Assembly: GCA_944391785.1 (NCBI GenBank) | Contig: CALXUX010000107.1 | Location: 1-48,267, forward strand | DNA length: 48,267 nt | From: an uncultured Clostridia bacterium | GTDB lineage: Bacteria > Bacillota > Clostridia > TANB77 > CAG-508 | Direction: 5' to 3' | Part shown: one piece after another, positions 25,819 through 34,918 of the stretch | How the letters are laid out: each line of letters opens with the position of its first letter | How positions within the stretch are numbered: position 1 is the stretch's first letter | Made by a program: the position numbers and the translations under genes | Notes under the pieces: generated by a model | Told to the model about the DNA's origin: nothing | Databases searched by the model: none | The model's input: only the letters and a program-made list of their open reading frames with translations

Positions 25819-27198
25819 ATGCAAAACATAGAAAAACTAAAAAAATATAAAAACATACATATGATTGGAATAGGTGGAGTAAGCATGAGTGGAATCGCAG
25901 CAATCTTAACCAATTGGGGATTTAACGTTACTGGATCAGATAGAACAGCTTCTGAAAACACTGAAAAATTAGATAAATTAGGAATAAAGGTTACAATCGG
26001 CCACAACTTAGAAGACGTAAGAAAATCCGATGTAATTGTATATTCTGCTGCAATAAAACAAGATGACCCAGAAATACAAGAAGCCAAAAAACTAAATATC
26101 CCAACAATAGAAAGAGCAAACTTTCTAGGCGAAATTACAAGATGTTTTAAAAACACTATCTGCATATCAGGAACCCATGGAAAAACAACAACTACATCAA
26201 TGGTCGCACTATGCTTTCTAGAAGCTCAAAAAGACCCTAGTATCCAAGTTGGAGCATACTTAAAACAAATCAATGGAAACTATAAAGTTGGCAACAGTGA
26301 CCTTTTCATAATAGAAGCCTGCGAATATGTAGAAAGCTTTTTAAAATTCAGCCCAAAAGCAGAAATTATTTTAAATATAGATAATGATCACTTAGACTAT
26401 TTTAAAACATTTGAAAATATAAAAAACGCCTTCACAAAATATGTCAAATTACTACCTGATGATGGAATATTAGTCGTAAACGCTGACGATAAAAATTGCT
26501 TAGATCTACAAAATTACACAAATGCTTCTAAAGTAACTTATGGAATAGAAAACAAAAATGCAAACTTTACTGCCACAAACATACAATTTAATAATGATGG
26601 CTTTGCAGAATTTGATGTACTTAAAAACCAACAATTTTATGCAAAAATAAGTTTATCAATCCCAGGAATTCACAACATTTCAAATGCATTAGCTTGTATT
26701 GCACTATGTGATAAATATAATATTGAACCAAAGTATATTGTATCTGCACTAACAAAATTTACAGGTGCACACAGAAGATTCGAATACAAAGGAACTGTAA
26801 ATGGTGCAAGAATCTATGACGACTATGGCCATCATCCAACAGAAGTACTTGCAACTGCAAAAAGTTTAAGCAACAAAAAATATAATAAATCTTGGGTTGT
26901 ATTTCAACCTCATACTTATAGTAGAACTAAAAATCTACTTTCTGACTTTGCAAAATCTTTAATAAATTTTGATAATATCCTAGTACTTGATATATATGCA
27001 GCACGAGAAACAAACACATATAATATAAGTTCTCAAGATCTTGTAGACGAAATCAAAAAATTAGGAAAAGATGCTATATACATAAAGGATTTTAATGAAT
27101 GTACTAATTATTTAAAAAACAATGTCCAAAATGATGACATAATTATTACTTTAGGCGCTGGAACTGTTACTGATATAGGTCCTATGCTTTTAAAATAA
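25819..27198 (+). CDS. murC: UDP-N-acetylmuramate--L-alanine ligase
   Basis: Adds L-Ala to UDP-MurNAc in the cytoplasmic stage of peptidoglycan synthesis. 459 residues (normal). N-terminal UDP-binding loop HMIGIGGVSMSGIA, ATP P-loop GTHGKTTTTSM (118-128), central IIEACEY...LNIDNDHLDYF, and the C-terminal domain starting GAHRRFEYKG with DDYGHHPTE. It is a single plus-strand gene with its own promoter and terminator. The C content is slightly higher than in neighbours. Intact. Confidence 0.97.
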   Translation: MQNIEKLKKYKNIHMIGIGGVSMSGIAAILTNWGFNVTGSDRTASENTEKLDKLGIKVTIGHNLEDVRKSDVIVYSAAIKQDDPEIQEAKKLNIPTIERANFLGEITRCFKNTICISGTHGKTTTTSMVALCFLEAQKDPSIQVGAYLKQINGNYKVGNSDLFIIEACEYVESFLKFSPKAEIILNIDNDHLDYFKTFENIKNAFTKYVKLLPDDGILVVNADDKNCLDLQNYTNASKVTYGIENKNANFTATNIQFNNDGFAEFDVLKNQQFYAKISLSIPGIHNISNALACIALCDKYNIEPKYIVSALTKFTGAHRRFEYKGTVNGARIYDDYGHHPTEVLATAKSLSNKKYNKSWVVFQPHTYSRTKNLLSDFAKSLINFDNILVLDIYAARETNTYNISSQDLVDEIKKLGKDAIYIKDFNECTNYLKNNVQNDDIIITLGAGTVTDIGPMLLK

Positions 27199-27298
27199 TT
27201 TTAATTATTAAATATTTAAAACTTTCTAAAATAATTTTTACACTTCAAAGTTATATAAATACTTTTCAGTCTGTTGTTTTTTAGCTGTAAACTATAAC

Positions 27299-27339
27299 AA
27301 TGCTTTAAACTATATAATAATTTTAAAGCATTTAAAAAA
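27299..27339 (+). terminator. Hairpin after murC
   Basis: aatgctttaaa (27299-27309) pairs perfectly with tttaaagcatt (27322-27332), 11 bp. It is about 100 bp past the murC stop and followed by an A-run rather than T, so termination is possible but not strong. The 316-bp gap 27199-27514 has no gene. Confidence 0.5.
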
Positions 27340-27387
27340 ATATATAGATTAGTAGTATATAGAAAAAATTGTGTAAAGTTTAAAAAT

Positions 27388-27432
27388 AAACCTTCTTATG
27401 ATAAATTAGAAATATCATAAAAAGGTTTTTTA
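27388..27432. terminator. Terminator hairpin between murC and spoIVB
   Basis: aaaccttcttatgata (27388-27403) pairs with 27413-27428 with one mismatch, 9-nt loop, followed on the plus strand by tttttat. It serves murC, and perhaps spoIVB from the other side. Confidence 0.75.
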
Positions 27433-27514
27433 TATTAACACTTAAAAATTACTCTAAAAATCACTATAAAAATTACTATAAAAATACTCTAAAAATTTTA
27501 TAACTAACTAAAAA

Positions 27515-28762
27515 TTAACCATCCGTACTTCGTAACTGTTTTATCATAATATCACCAAAAACACCGTATCCTTCTAATGAATTATTTACTAAAACATGTG
27601 TTACTGCACCTATAAATTTTCCATTTTGAATAATTGGAGAACCACTCATTCCTTGAATAATACCACCCGTCTTATCTATAAGCCTTTGATCTGTTACTTT
27701 TATTTTCATACTCTTATTATCATAATTATTATTTTTAAATATTTTCTCTATCTCTATTTCATATTCCTCGGTTTTTCCATTTTCCAAAGTGCACATTATT
27801 GTTGCTTTTCCCAATTTTATCTCATCTCTTAAAGCAACATCCATACTCGCATTTTTATTTATATCCAAAGCACTTATATTATCAACTGTTCCATATATTC
27901 CAAACTTAGTATTTTTTACTATTGTCCCTATTTTTTCTTGATCATCTATAGTACCTTGTATTCTACCAGGGTTACCATTTTCCCCCTTAGTTATCTTTAA
28001 AATTTTTGTAGTAATAAACTCCCCTGAAGATATATTAATCAATTGCTCTGTATCTATATCTACTATTCCATGGCCTAAAGCTCCAAAAGATTTTGTACTT
28101 GGCTCATAAAAGGTCACTGTTCCAACACCTGCTGCACTATCTCTTACCCATAACCCTAATTTATATTCTAAATCACCTGTTTTTACAGGTGTAATACTAC
28201 ATTCCAATGTTTCATTATCATGCACATATTCTACACTCAATTTCATACCTTTAGAATCATTTACAGTCTTTATTAAATCTTCAGTATCCATAATTTCTTT
28301 ATCATTTATCGAAATAATTGTATCACCTTCAGAAATTCCCGTATTTTCATATGGCTTATATTTTTTATTATCCTCTCCTTGTATCTCTGACATTCCTACC
28401 ACTAAAACTCCATTTGTATAAAGTTTAACTCCTGCAATATTACCTATCGGAATTACTTTAGTCTTTGGCACAACATCTACATCTATATCTTTTAAAAAAA
28501 TATTATTAAATAAACTTACCTCTATTTTACCAGTTCCCGATTTACTTGCTATTTTCTGAGAATTATTAGAAGAAACCTCTATCATATCTCCTTCACTTAA
28601 TAAATTAATATTCAATCCCAATATAGTTTTTAAATTTATACTTTCACCTTCCATAATTATTATACTATCTGGGTAATTTGTAATTACTAAAACATATATA
28701 TATACTATTATCATGCTAATAATTAAAAAAATTTCTTTTAAACACTTTCTCATAAATTTCAC
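27515..28762 (-). CDS. spoIVB: SpoIVB serine peptidase (S55, PDZ-containing)
   Basis: A 415-residue SpoIVB homologue. In Bacillus this forespore protease signals across the septum to activate sigma-K processing during sporulation. One N-terminal membrane helix (IFLIISMIIVYIYVLVI), a PDZ domain (VKLYTNGVLVVGMSEI then GISEGDTIISINDKE), then the S55 protease with FGALGHGIVDID and the catalytic serine near residue 375 in GMSGSPIIQNGKFIG. It indicates a sporulating lineage, or descent from one. Single gene with a weak ribosome binding site. Intact. Confidence 0.93.
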   Translation of the reverse strand: MKFMRKCLKEIFLIISMIIVYIYVLVITNYPDSIIIMEGESINLKTILGLNINLLSEGDMIEVSSNNSQKIASKSGTGKIEVSLFNNIFLKDIDVDVVPKTKVIPIGNIAGVKLYTNGVLVVGMSEIQGEDNKKYKPYENTGISEGDTIISINDKEIMDTEDLIKTVNDSKGMKLSVEYVHDNETLECSITPVKTGDLEYKLGLWVRDSAAGVGTVTFYEPSTKSFGALGHGIVDIDTEQLINISSGEFITTKILKITKGENGNPGRIQGTIDDQEKIGTIVKNTKFGIYGTVDNISALDINKNASMDVALRDEIKLGKATIMCTLENGKTEEYEIEIEKIFKNNNYDNKSMKIKVTDQRLIDKTGGIIQGMSGSPIIQNGKFIGAVTHVLVNNSLEGYGVFGDIMIKQLRSTDG

Positions 28763-29085
28763 CTTTATTTATTATTAACATCAAACATATCAATTATTCA
28801 TTTTTCAAATTAAAAGTTAAATTTATTTAACAACTATATTTTACTATTTACTATTTGGGCGGACATAATATTTCCATTAACTAATTTAATCAAATATAAT
28901 ATCTCCATAACAAATTATAAAATTATAAAATTAAAAAAACTTAAATTGCAAATCTCTTTAACAATCTAAGTTTCACACTCTATAATCAAATCCAAATAAA
29001 TCTATTTCTTATATCTCATACCCAAAACTTTTTACTCTCAATTTAAAAACTATCAACTCCACTCAAATCACATAAAACCAAACAA
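28763..29085. other. Intergenic region, no gene seen
   Basis: 323 bp of A/T-rich sequence upstream of spoIVB and downstream of the 546-residue pilus-locus protein. The only structure noted is an imperfect ~17-bp direct repeat (ataatatttccattaac and ataatatctccataac) near 28866-28915. Confidence 0.5.
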
Positions 29086-30726
29086 CTATGTAACCGTATT
29101 CTCCGTTCGATACTGTCCAAACCTCTCTCTTGCAAGTGCTGTATAATATACTTTAGCAAGTTGCGAATTTCCATCTACAATTTCATATATCAATCCATCT
29201 TTCAAATTTCTTTGATTAACCACACTTGTATAACTTGCAGTTACCATCTGACCAATTCCATAATAATCTTCCACCGGAAAGAAATACTGTGTTATTCCAT
29301 TTACAGTTTGTCCTGCTCTTCTTTCAAAATTCATATTATATATACCTATAGCATTACTCAAATCCATTCCATCTAACTCTTGTGCTCTTATATTATGATA
29401 TGTATTATCATTTGTTAATATATATATTGAATTATTTGTAACAGATTCTTTATTTTTTGTATTTGTCACAACTGAATAGCCATTATATATTTTTCCACCT
29501 ATATTTAATCCCTGCAAGAAACTAATCAGTGATACATTATTTGCAATTTTATCCCATTCATATTCTTTAAGCATTGGCATTTGGAAATTTGTACTTGAAC
29601 TTGCTCCAAAATAATTATTATAATTTGTTATTGCAATTGATAAATTCCTTTCAATTGAATATTTTATAACTTCTTCTCTATGACTATTAAACAAAGAATT
29701 TTCATTTTCTATATCATTATCTCCTGTTTGATTAAATAATTCTGAGAATACTTCATAATCTCCAAAATCTCCTCCTATTGCATTACCATTTTCATCAACA
29801 ACCTGGCTTGTTCTTAAATTTCTTAAAGGTGAATTTTGTATGAAATTTTTTAGTTCTATTGCTTGTCTATAATAATTTACTGCATTATCATTGTTTATTA
29901 TTTCATTTGGTGCGATTTGAGTACTTACACTTTTTGTTCCATTAAACATAGAAAAAACTTCATTTGTTCCTGGATCATAATAATATTTTGTACCATTTAT
30001 TACTTTACATGCCAAATTTTCTCTTACAACACCATCTACCATTACATTTTCTCTAACATTATTTTCAACATCAATTGTAACTCCTCTATATGTAATTTGA
30101 CCACCTGTTTCTTGAACATCTGTTAATAAATATCCACTAATATCAACAACATCTCCGCCACATATTCCTTTTATTGTAATATAGTTATCTATAGCATATG
30201 TTATTACAATATCATATGAAGATCCTGATACATATCTTGCACTATAATATACATATGGTTTCAAACCATATAAGTTTTCTCCATTTGCATATGTTGTATC
30301 AACATTTTCTGGATCATCTGCCATTGCTTCTTCATAAAAATCTATTGCCTCTTGATCCCAAGTATTTGTATATGGAGAATAAATATAATATCCATCATAT
30401 AGAGTAAAAACTAATGCTGGTACATATGTTTGAAGCTCTTCTTCTGTATATCCATTAATTCTAAAGGCTGATTCTATAGAATTAAAAAATGAAGTTACTG
30501 CAGCTTCTATATCTCTTATTTTGGAATTAGCATATATCGACTCATCTCCATTATATGTGTTTATTTGATATGCTTTTATTGCATCATATGTAGATTTACT
30601 TAATCTTGAATCATATGTTGTTTGCAAGCTTAATGTTTCAACTCTAGAACCTATATATGAATCTAATACTATTGATATTGGTAAAATGAATATAATAAAC
30701 ATTACAGCTAAATTTTGTAATTTCAT
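29086..30726 (-). CDS. Large membrane-anchored protein of the pilus locus, function unknown
   Basis: 546 residues with a single N-terminal membrane segment (LAVMFIIFILPISIVLDSYI) and a long extracytoplasmic region rich in Tyr, Asn and Ser. A conserved-looking start after the helix (TTYDSRLSKSTYDAIKAYQI) resembles minor-pilin or TadE/TadG-like proteins. No enzymatic motif seen. It is the last minus-strand gene of the pilus locus, separated from the upstream pilin by a terminator-like hairpin (30854-30889), so it may be transcribed at a lower level or separately. A pilus tip or minor subunit role is inferred from position only. Confidence 0.65.
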   Translation of the reverse strand: MKLQNLAVMFIIFILPISIVLDSYIGSRVETLSLQTTYDSRLSKSTYDAIKAYQINTYNGDESIYANSKIRDIEAAVTSFFNSIESAFRINGYTEEELQTYVPALVFTLYDGYYIYSPYTNTWDQEAIDFYEEAMADDPENVDTTYANGENLYGLKPYVYYSARYVSGSSYDIVITYAIDNYITIKGICGGDVVDISGYLLTDVQETGGQITYRGVTIDVENNVRENVMVDGVVRENLACKVINGTKYYYDPGTNEVFSMFNGTKSVSTQIAPNEIINNDNAVNYYRQAIELKNFIQNSPLRNLRTSQVVDENGNAIGGDFGDYEVFSELFNQTGDNDIENENSLFNSHREEVIKYSIERNLSIAITNYNNYFGASSSTNFQMPMLKEYEWDKIANNVSLISFLQGLNIGGKIYNGYSVVTNTKNKESVTNNSIYILTNDNTYHNIRAQELDGMDLSNAIGIYNMNFERRAGQTVNGITQYFFPVEDYYGIGQMVTASYTSVVNQRNLKDGLIYEIVDGNSQLAKVYYTALARERFGQYRTENTVT

Positions 30727-30853
30727 AGTTCACCTTTCCTTTGTCTTTTATTTTCTATTTTATCTTTACTTTAAAGATTTTAAAATTTATTTAATAAACT
30801 ATTAGTTTTCATTTCAACTTGCATAACTTAAAATATTTTAATTTTCCATAAGG

Positions 30854-30889
30854 TAAAAAATCCTATAACATCATTTGATATTACAGGAT
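30854..30889 (-). terminator. Terminator hairpin inside the pilus locus
   Basis: On the minus strand, an imperfect 14-bp stem (30876-30889 with 30860-30873, ATCCT ends) is followed by TTTTTT (30855-30860). It lies just after the stop of the 177-residue gene and probably ends or attenuates the main pilus transcript. Confidence 0.7.
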
Positions 30890-30909
30890 AGCTTAAATTA
30901 TATTATCAT

Positions 30910-31443
30910 CTAATTACCTGTTGCTGTCACAAAGCCTGCTGCACTTGCTGCAATTGTATATGTATTATTTCCTACTACAGTATAGAAAAAGTTCTTTAAT
31001 TGTTGTGACATTGTTAAATTAGTATTTCTTACACTAACTGACACAATATCTCCTTCTTTTAAATTATAATTTTTAGGTGTACCTGTATCTGGATCTATTA
31101 CATCTAAAATTTGTGATGTATAAACTGAGTAATATACATTTTCCCCTATTTTATCTCTTTCTGTTTGGCTTGTTTTCTTTCCAGGGTTTTCGTCTAATAT
31201 TTGTACTTCTATTTCAACATCATATGTATTTCCCGTTGAAGTTATATTTTGGATAAATGAATTATATTCATCTGGCGTTATTTTTCCAGTTGCCCTGATG
31301 GTATCTACAAATTCCGTTGTTGCGGTTTGCACAGTAAGTTCTGATACATCATCAGTTCTATCTGACATTGTCATTAGTGGAAAAACAAACATCAAAACTG
31401 CAGCTAATGCTATTGCTATTACTGTGATTAATGTGTCTCCCAT
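30910..31443 (-). CDS. Pilin-like/TadE-like protein
   Basis: 177 residues. The N terminus MGDTLITVIAIALAAVLMFV then FPLMTMSDR is one hydrophobic helix with almost no leader. The rest is an extracytoplasmic domain with VSVSVRNTNLTMSQQLKNFF, typical of Tad-locus minor pilins. A GGAGGAAG ribosome binding site precedes it. It is cotranscribed with the MENA-type pilins upstream. Family not certain. Confidence 0.65.
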   Translation of the reverse strand: MGDTLITVIAIALAAVLMFVFPLMTMSDRTDDVSELTVQTATTEFVDTIRATGKITPDEYNSFIQNITSTGNTYDVEIEVQILDENPGKKTSQTERDKIGENVYYSVYTSQILDVIDPDTGTPKNYNLKEGDIVSVSVRNTNLTMSQQLKNFFYTVVGNNTYTIAASAAGFVTATGN

Positions 31444-31472
31444 TTTTTCTTCCTCCTTCTATTTTTTTAAGA

Positions 31473-32081
31473 CTAATATATTACTTCATAAGTTATTATT
31501 CTTTTTTCTGTTTTCATAGATTCTGGTACATCTGCATTTTGTGTAGTAGTATAAACTCCTAAATATTCTTTTATTTCTGTTGCAGATTTTAATTGATTAT
31601 ATAAACTTGTTTGTGGTAATCTAATTACATTTCCATACCAATTATTAAAGTTTGTATCAGTCTTTCCATATAAAATTGCTTCTAAAAATGTTCTATTATT
31701 TTGGTTTGCATCTTGGCTTGGTCTAGGTTCTTTAGAAGTATCATCAGAATTTAATACATATCTATCCTCTACATCTTGTGGATTATTTGGATTTTTATAT
31801 TGATATAAAGGTTCTGTTAAACCTACAAAGACTATTCTATAATCTTCTCTATATACTCTATATATACTTGGAATTATTGTTTCTAAGCCAACTGTTCTTT
31901 CTGTTCCAGTCGTTTCATAATAAAAATCTCCATTTATATATTGTGTTTCTCTATCCCTAAAGTTTAAAATTGTATCTGATGCTTGTCTTGCTTGACTAAA
32001 TGATGTGATGCTAAGGGAAAGTGCTAAAACGAATATTAATACTGCACCTGCCATTTTTAAAGCATCTACTGCATTTTCCAT
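31473..32081 (-). CDS. MENA-type pilin-like protein
   Basis: The start is taken at MENAVDALKMAG (32081) to match the sister proteins; a run of ATG codons allows a start up to 12 bases earlier, after AAGGAAGG. About 202 residues: one hydrophobic N-terminal helix (MAGAVLIFVLALSLSITSF) and an extracytoplasmic domain with RDRETQYINGDFYYETTGTE. It shares the MENA start and A(G/A) helix with four neighbours, so it is a divergent member of the same pilin-like set. Confidence 0.7.
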   Translation of the reverse strand: MENAVDALKMAGAVLIFVLALSLSITSFSQARQASDTILNFRDRETQYINGDFYYETTGTERTVGLETIIPSIYRVYREDYRIVFVGLTEPLYQYKNPNNPQDVEDRYVLNSDDTSKEPRPSQDANQNNRTFLEAILYGKTDTNFNNWYGNVIRLPQTSLYNQLKSATEIKEYLGVYTTTQNADVPESMKTEKRIITYEVIY

Positions 32082-32117
32082 TAGCATCATCACCTTCCTT
32101 TGTTATTTTTTTATTTA

Positions 32118-32537
32118 TTATGTTCCATCATCCTCTTCATTTGTATCTTGAACTGTAATTTTATCTACTCTTCCACCTGCTCCATTATATGATAATTTTA
32201 CTGAATAAGTTTTATTATTTGAAATTGATGATGTTGATATATCTGTAGCTGTAGCTGTTGCTCCATTAATTCCAACTTTTACTGTATAACCATCATTTGA
32301 ATCTTTTTCTGCATTTACAGCTAAAACTTCTTGTATCATAGCTTTTACTAATGTTCCTTTTATATTTCCTTCATATTTTAAAAATTGGTTATTAAATGAT
32401 GTTACTGCTGCTTGGTCCATTCCACTGTCTGATACTGTGTCTTGTGCTTGGTTATATATCATTATACCTAATGAAATAAGCAATATTGCAAGTAATATAG
32501 CTCCTGCTATAATTAATGCTTTTGATGCATTTTCCAT
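32118..32537 (-). CDS. MENAS-type pilin-like protein (paralogue A)
   Basis: 139 residues. The MENASKALIIAGAILLAIL start leads into one membrane/pilin helix, followed by a small extracytoplasmic domain. The first ~65 residues, and the DNA encoding them, are nearly identical to the next gene upstream (32570-32986), while the C-terminal halves differ. The duplication is therefore recent at the N terminus, with diversification at the exposed end. Ribosome binding site AGGAGG. Probably a major pilin of the Tad-like system; no classical prepilin cleavage motif is evident. Confidence 0.75.
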   Translation of the reverse strand: MENASKALIIAGAILLAILLISLGIMIYNQAQDTVSDSGMDQAAVTSFNNQFLKYEGNIKGTLVKAMIQEVLAVNAEKDSNDGYTVKVGINGATATATDISTSSISNNKTYSVKLSYNGAGGRVDKITVQDTNEEDDGT

Positions 32538-32569
32538 TTTAATTCCTCCTTTTATTTAATCTTTTTTAT

Positions 32570-32986
32570 CTATGTAGTTTCGTCTGTTACATCTACTGAT
32601 GCACCTGAACTAGTTGTAAGAAGTATATTTTTTACTCTTCCACTTGCTGTATCATATTCTAATTCTACATTGTATGTATTTGTATTTGTGATATTACTTG
32701 TTATTGGTGAATCTTCACTATTTACTGTTACTTGAATATTATCATTATTTGCAGATTCAGCATTTGTTGCTAATACTTCTTGTATCATTGATTTTGCCAT
32801 TGTTCCTTTAATATCTCCTTCGTATTTTAAAAACTGGTTATTAAATGCTGTTACTGCTGCTTGGTCCATTCCACTGTCTGATACTGTATCTTGTGCTTGG
32901 TTATATATCATTATTCCTAGTGAAATAAGCAATATTGCAAGTAATATAGCTCCTGCTATAATTAATGCTTTTGATGCATTTTCCAT
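32570..32986 (-). CDS. MENAS-type pilin-like protein (paralogue B)
   Basis: 138 residues, tandem paralogue of 32118-32537: same MENASKALIIAGAILLAIL helix, same QAQDTVSDSGMDQAAVT segment, different C-terminal beta-rich part. Ribosome binding site AGGAGG. Both probably supply structural subunits of one filament; variation in the distal half could give antigenic or binding differences. Confidence 0.75.
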   Translation of the reverse strand: MENASKALIIAGAILLAILLISLGIMIYNQAQDTVSDSGMDQAAVTAFNNQFLKYEGDIKGTMAKSMIQEVLATNAESANNDNIQVTVNSEDSPITSNITNTNTYNVELEYDTASGRVKNILLTTSSGASVDVTDETT

Positions 32987-33098
32987 TTTAATTCCTCCTT
33001 TGTTTAATTTTTTTATATATCTAATACTAAACTTTAGTCTAGTAATTTTAATATCTATTTAATTATTTTTTATAATAACACTTTTTTATAATTTTTTA

Positions 33099-33530
33099 TT
33101 ATTCTGTTATTTGCTCAAAATATAAGTAACTTACTCTTTTTGTTTTTTGATGATATTCTATTTTAGTACATTTAAATTTTATTTTACTATAATATTTCAT
33201 AAATTCTTCCATTCCTGATTTGTAAAGTGTTTCCATATTATATAAAGTGTCATTATCTGTTATTTGTATTTGTATGTTTATTGAATTTTCTTGGTTATTT
33301 ATAAAAAATCCTTCGGCATCTGTTTGTACGTTATTTTTCTTATTGCTATCTATTGCCATATTTATAATTGTTGTAAGGTCTAAACCATATATTTCTTTTT
33401 CATAATAATTTTCAAATTTTACATTTTGCATATTTATATTATTATAGTTTGCTTTATAATTGTAATAAGCATATATTATAATGCAAATAATAACTATAAA
33501 TAATATTATAATTGTAACAAATTTTTTCAT
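33099..33530 (-). CDS. Small membrane-anchored protein of the pilus locus
   Basis: About 143 residues from the ATG at 33530, chosen because AGGAAGAG precedes it closely; an upstream ATG at 33563 lacks such a site. One N-terminal hydrophobic segment (FVTIIILFIVIICIIIYAYY) followed by an extracytoplasmic domain with no recognised family. It sits between MENAS pilins in the same direction, so it is probably part of the pilus machinery or a minor subunit. Confidence 0.6.
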   Translation of the reverse strand: MKKFVTIIILFIVIICIIIYAYYNYKANYNNINMQNVKFENYYEKEIYGLDLTTIINMAIDSNKKNNVQTDAEGFFINNQENSINIQIQITDNDTLYNMETLYKSGMEEFMKYYSKIKFKCTKIEYHQKTKRVSYLYFEQITE

Positions 33531-33587
33531 GTTCTCTTCCTTTTTATTATAACATTTTGACATTTTTTTTGCAATACCAATTTTAGG

Positions 33588-34037
33588 TTAATTTACTGTT
33601 TGAAACCTTAAACTCTTTATCCTGCCTGATGTTTCTGAATAGTATTCTGGCGAACCACTTCTATATTTTTTAGATGTTTGATTGTTATTTTGTATTAAAG
33701 TGTCAAATTCTGTTTGTGCTTTATTATCAATTCTTATACCATCTAAATATATTGAAATTTCATATTCTGTATTATAAGTGTTTACATATTCATATTGGCT
33801 ATTATTTTGATTTGCCATATTCGCAACAGTTACTACATCATAAATTGTTAAATCCGATCTTTCGGCATATACAGTATATTGCGTGTTAAATTCTACTATT
33901 TGTTGCCTTTCATTTCTTTGGTTTATTTCTGCTGATGTAGTTCCAAATGAAGTAAATAAATATACTGCTAAAGATAAAATCATTATTCCAATTAAAATTC
34001 CTGCTGCCATTATGAGTGCATTTGATGCATTTTCCAT
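33588..34037 (-). CDS. MENAS-type pilin-like protein
   Basis: 149 residues: MENASNALIMAAGILIGIM, one helix, then a polar domain (FNTQYTVYAERSDLTIYDVV) and a C-terminal IKSLRFQTVN like the ends of its sisters (RVKNILL, IKDMKFIFNK). Part of the five-member MENA set. Ribosome binding site GAAAGGAA. A gap of ~160 bp with no gene separates it from the next gene upstream. Confidence 0.7.
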   Translation of the reverse strand: MENASNALIMAAGILIGIMILSLAVYLFTSFGTTSAEINQRNERQQIVEFNTQYTVYAERSDLTIYDVVTVANMANQNNSQYEYVNTYNTEYEISIYLDGIRIDNKAQTEFDTLIQNNNQTSKKYRSGSPEYYSETSGRIKSLRFQTVN

Positions 34038-34199
34038 ATAATTTCATTCCTTTCTAGGTTTACTAAAAAAAAGGAGATCTGTTAATTCTAAATTATATAC
34101 TTTTTATATTTTTATTATATATTTTTCTATATTTTTTATCATAAATTTATTTTATATTTCAAATCAGATATTTTACATTATTTTTTAAATTCATATTTT

Positions 34200-34886
34200 C
34201 TATTTATTAAAAATAAATTTCATATCCTTTATTTGTCCATTATCATAATAGCTTGGTTCTTGACTGCTTTTAAATACAGAAGATTTAAAAGTAGAGTATT
34301 CTCTATATTTTCGTATTATTGATAATATTTGATTTGTATTTGTAATTACACTTCCATTTGAAGATTTAAAATCTGTACCTATTATTTCTTGAACAGTTTT
34401 TCCTCCTGATGCAATAGTTTCATAATAAGATGATAATTGAAGCATAGAATTTAATGAGTTTTGTTCTTCATATCCTTGGTATTCTTTTATTATTTTATAA
34501 AGTTCACTATTTCTATTTTGTATAACATATGTTTTATTTGGATCAAAAACTTCTTGTGCTCCACCATTTTTATTAGTAAAACCATTTCCGAATGTTACTT
34601 GTAATTCAATTTTTAATGAATAATCAACTTCACCTAAACCTCCTGATTTTAAATTATAGTCAACTACTTTATTTATTAAAGATATTAAGTCTGTACCGTT
34701 TAAATCATTTCTTACATATCTTGTAAATTGCTCATTAAAGTCTGCCAATTGGCTAACTTCTTCTAAATCTGACTGATTTCTTTGATATGTTGATACTTGA
34801 TTAAACATTAAGAGTAATGCACCAAGTACTAACAATGCTATTAATATTCCACCTGCCATTAATAAAGCTTTTGAAGCATTTTCCAT
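34200..34886 (-). CDS. MENAS-type pilin-like protein (larger member)
   Basis: 228 residues, the longest of the set: MENASKALLMAGGILIALL helix, then a domain sharing ADFNEQFTRYVRNDLNGTDL with the NNQFLKYEG and FNTQYTVY regions of its sisters, and an extended middle. It is directly downstream (32 bp) of the TadB/C gene, so it is the first pilin-like gene in the operon. Confidence 0.7.
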   Translation of the reverse strand: MENASKALLMAGGILIALLVLGALLLMFNQVSTYQRNQSDLEEVSQLADFNEQFTRYVRNDLNGTDLISLINKVVDYNLKSGGLGEVDYSLKIELQVTFGNGFTNKNGGAQEVFDPNKTYVIQNRNSELYKIIKEYQGYEEQNSLNSMLQLSSYYETIASGGKTVQEIIGTDFKSSNGSVITNTNQILSIIRKYREYSTFKSSVFKSSQEPSYYDNGQIKDMKFIFNK

Positions 34887-34918
34887 AATACATTACCCTC
34901 TCTTTCTTTTTATAAAAG

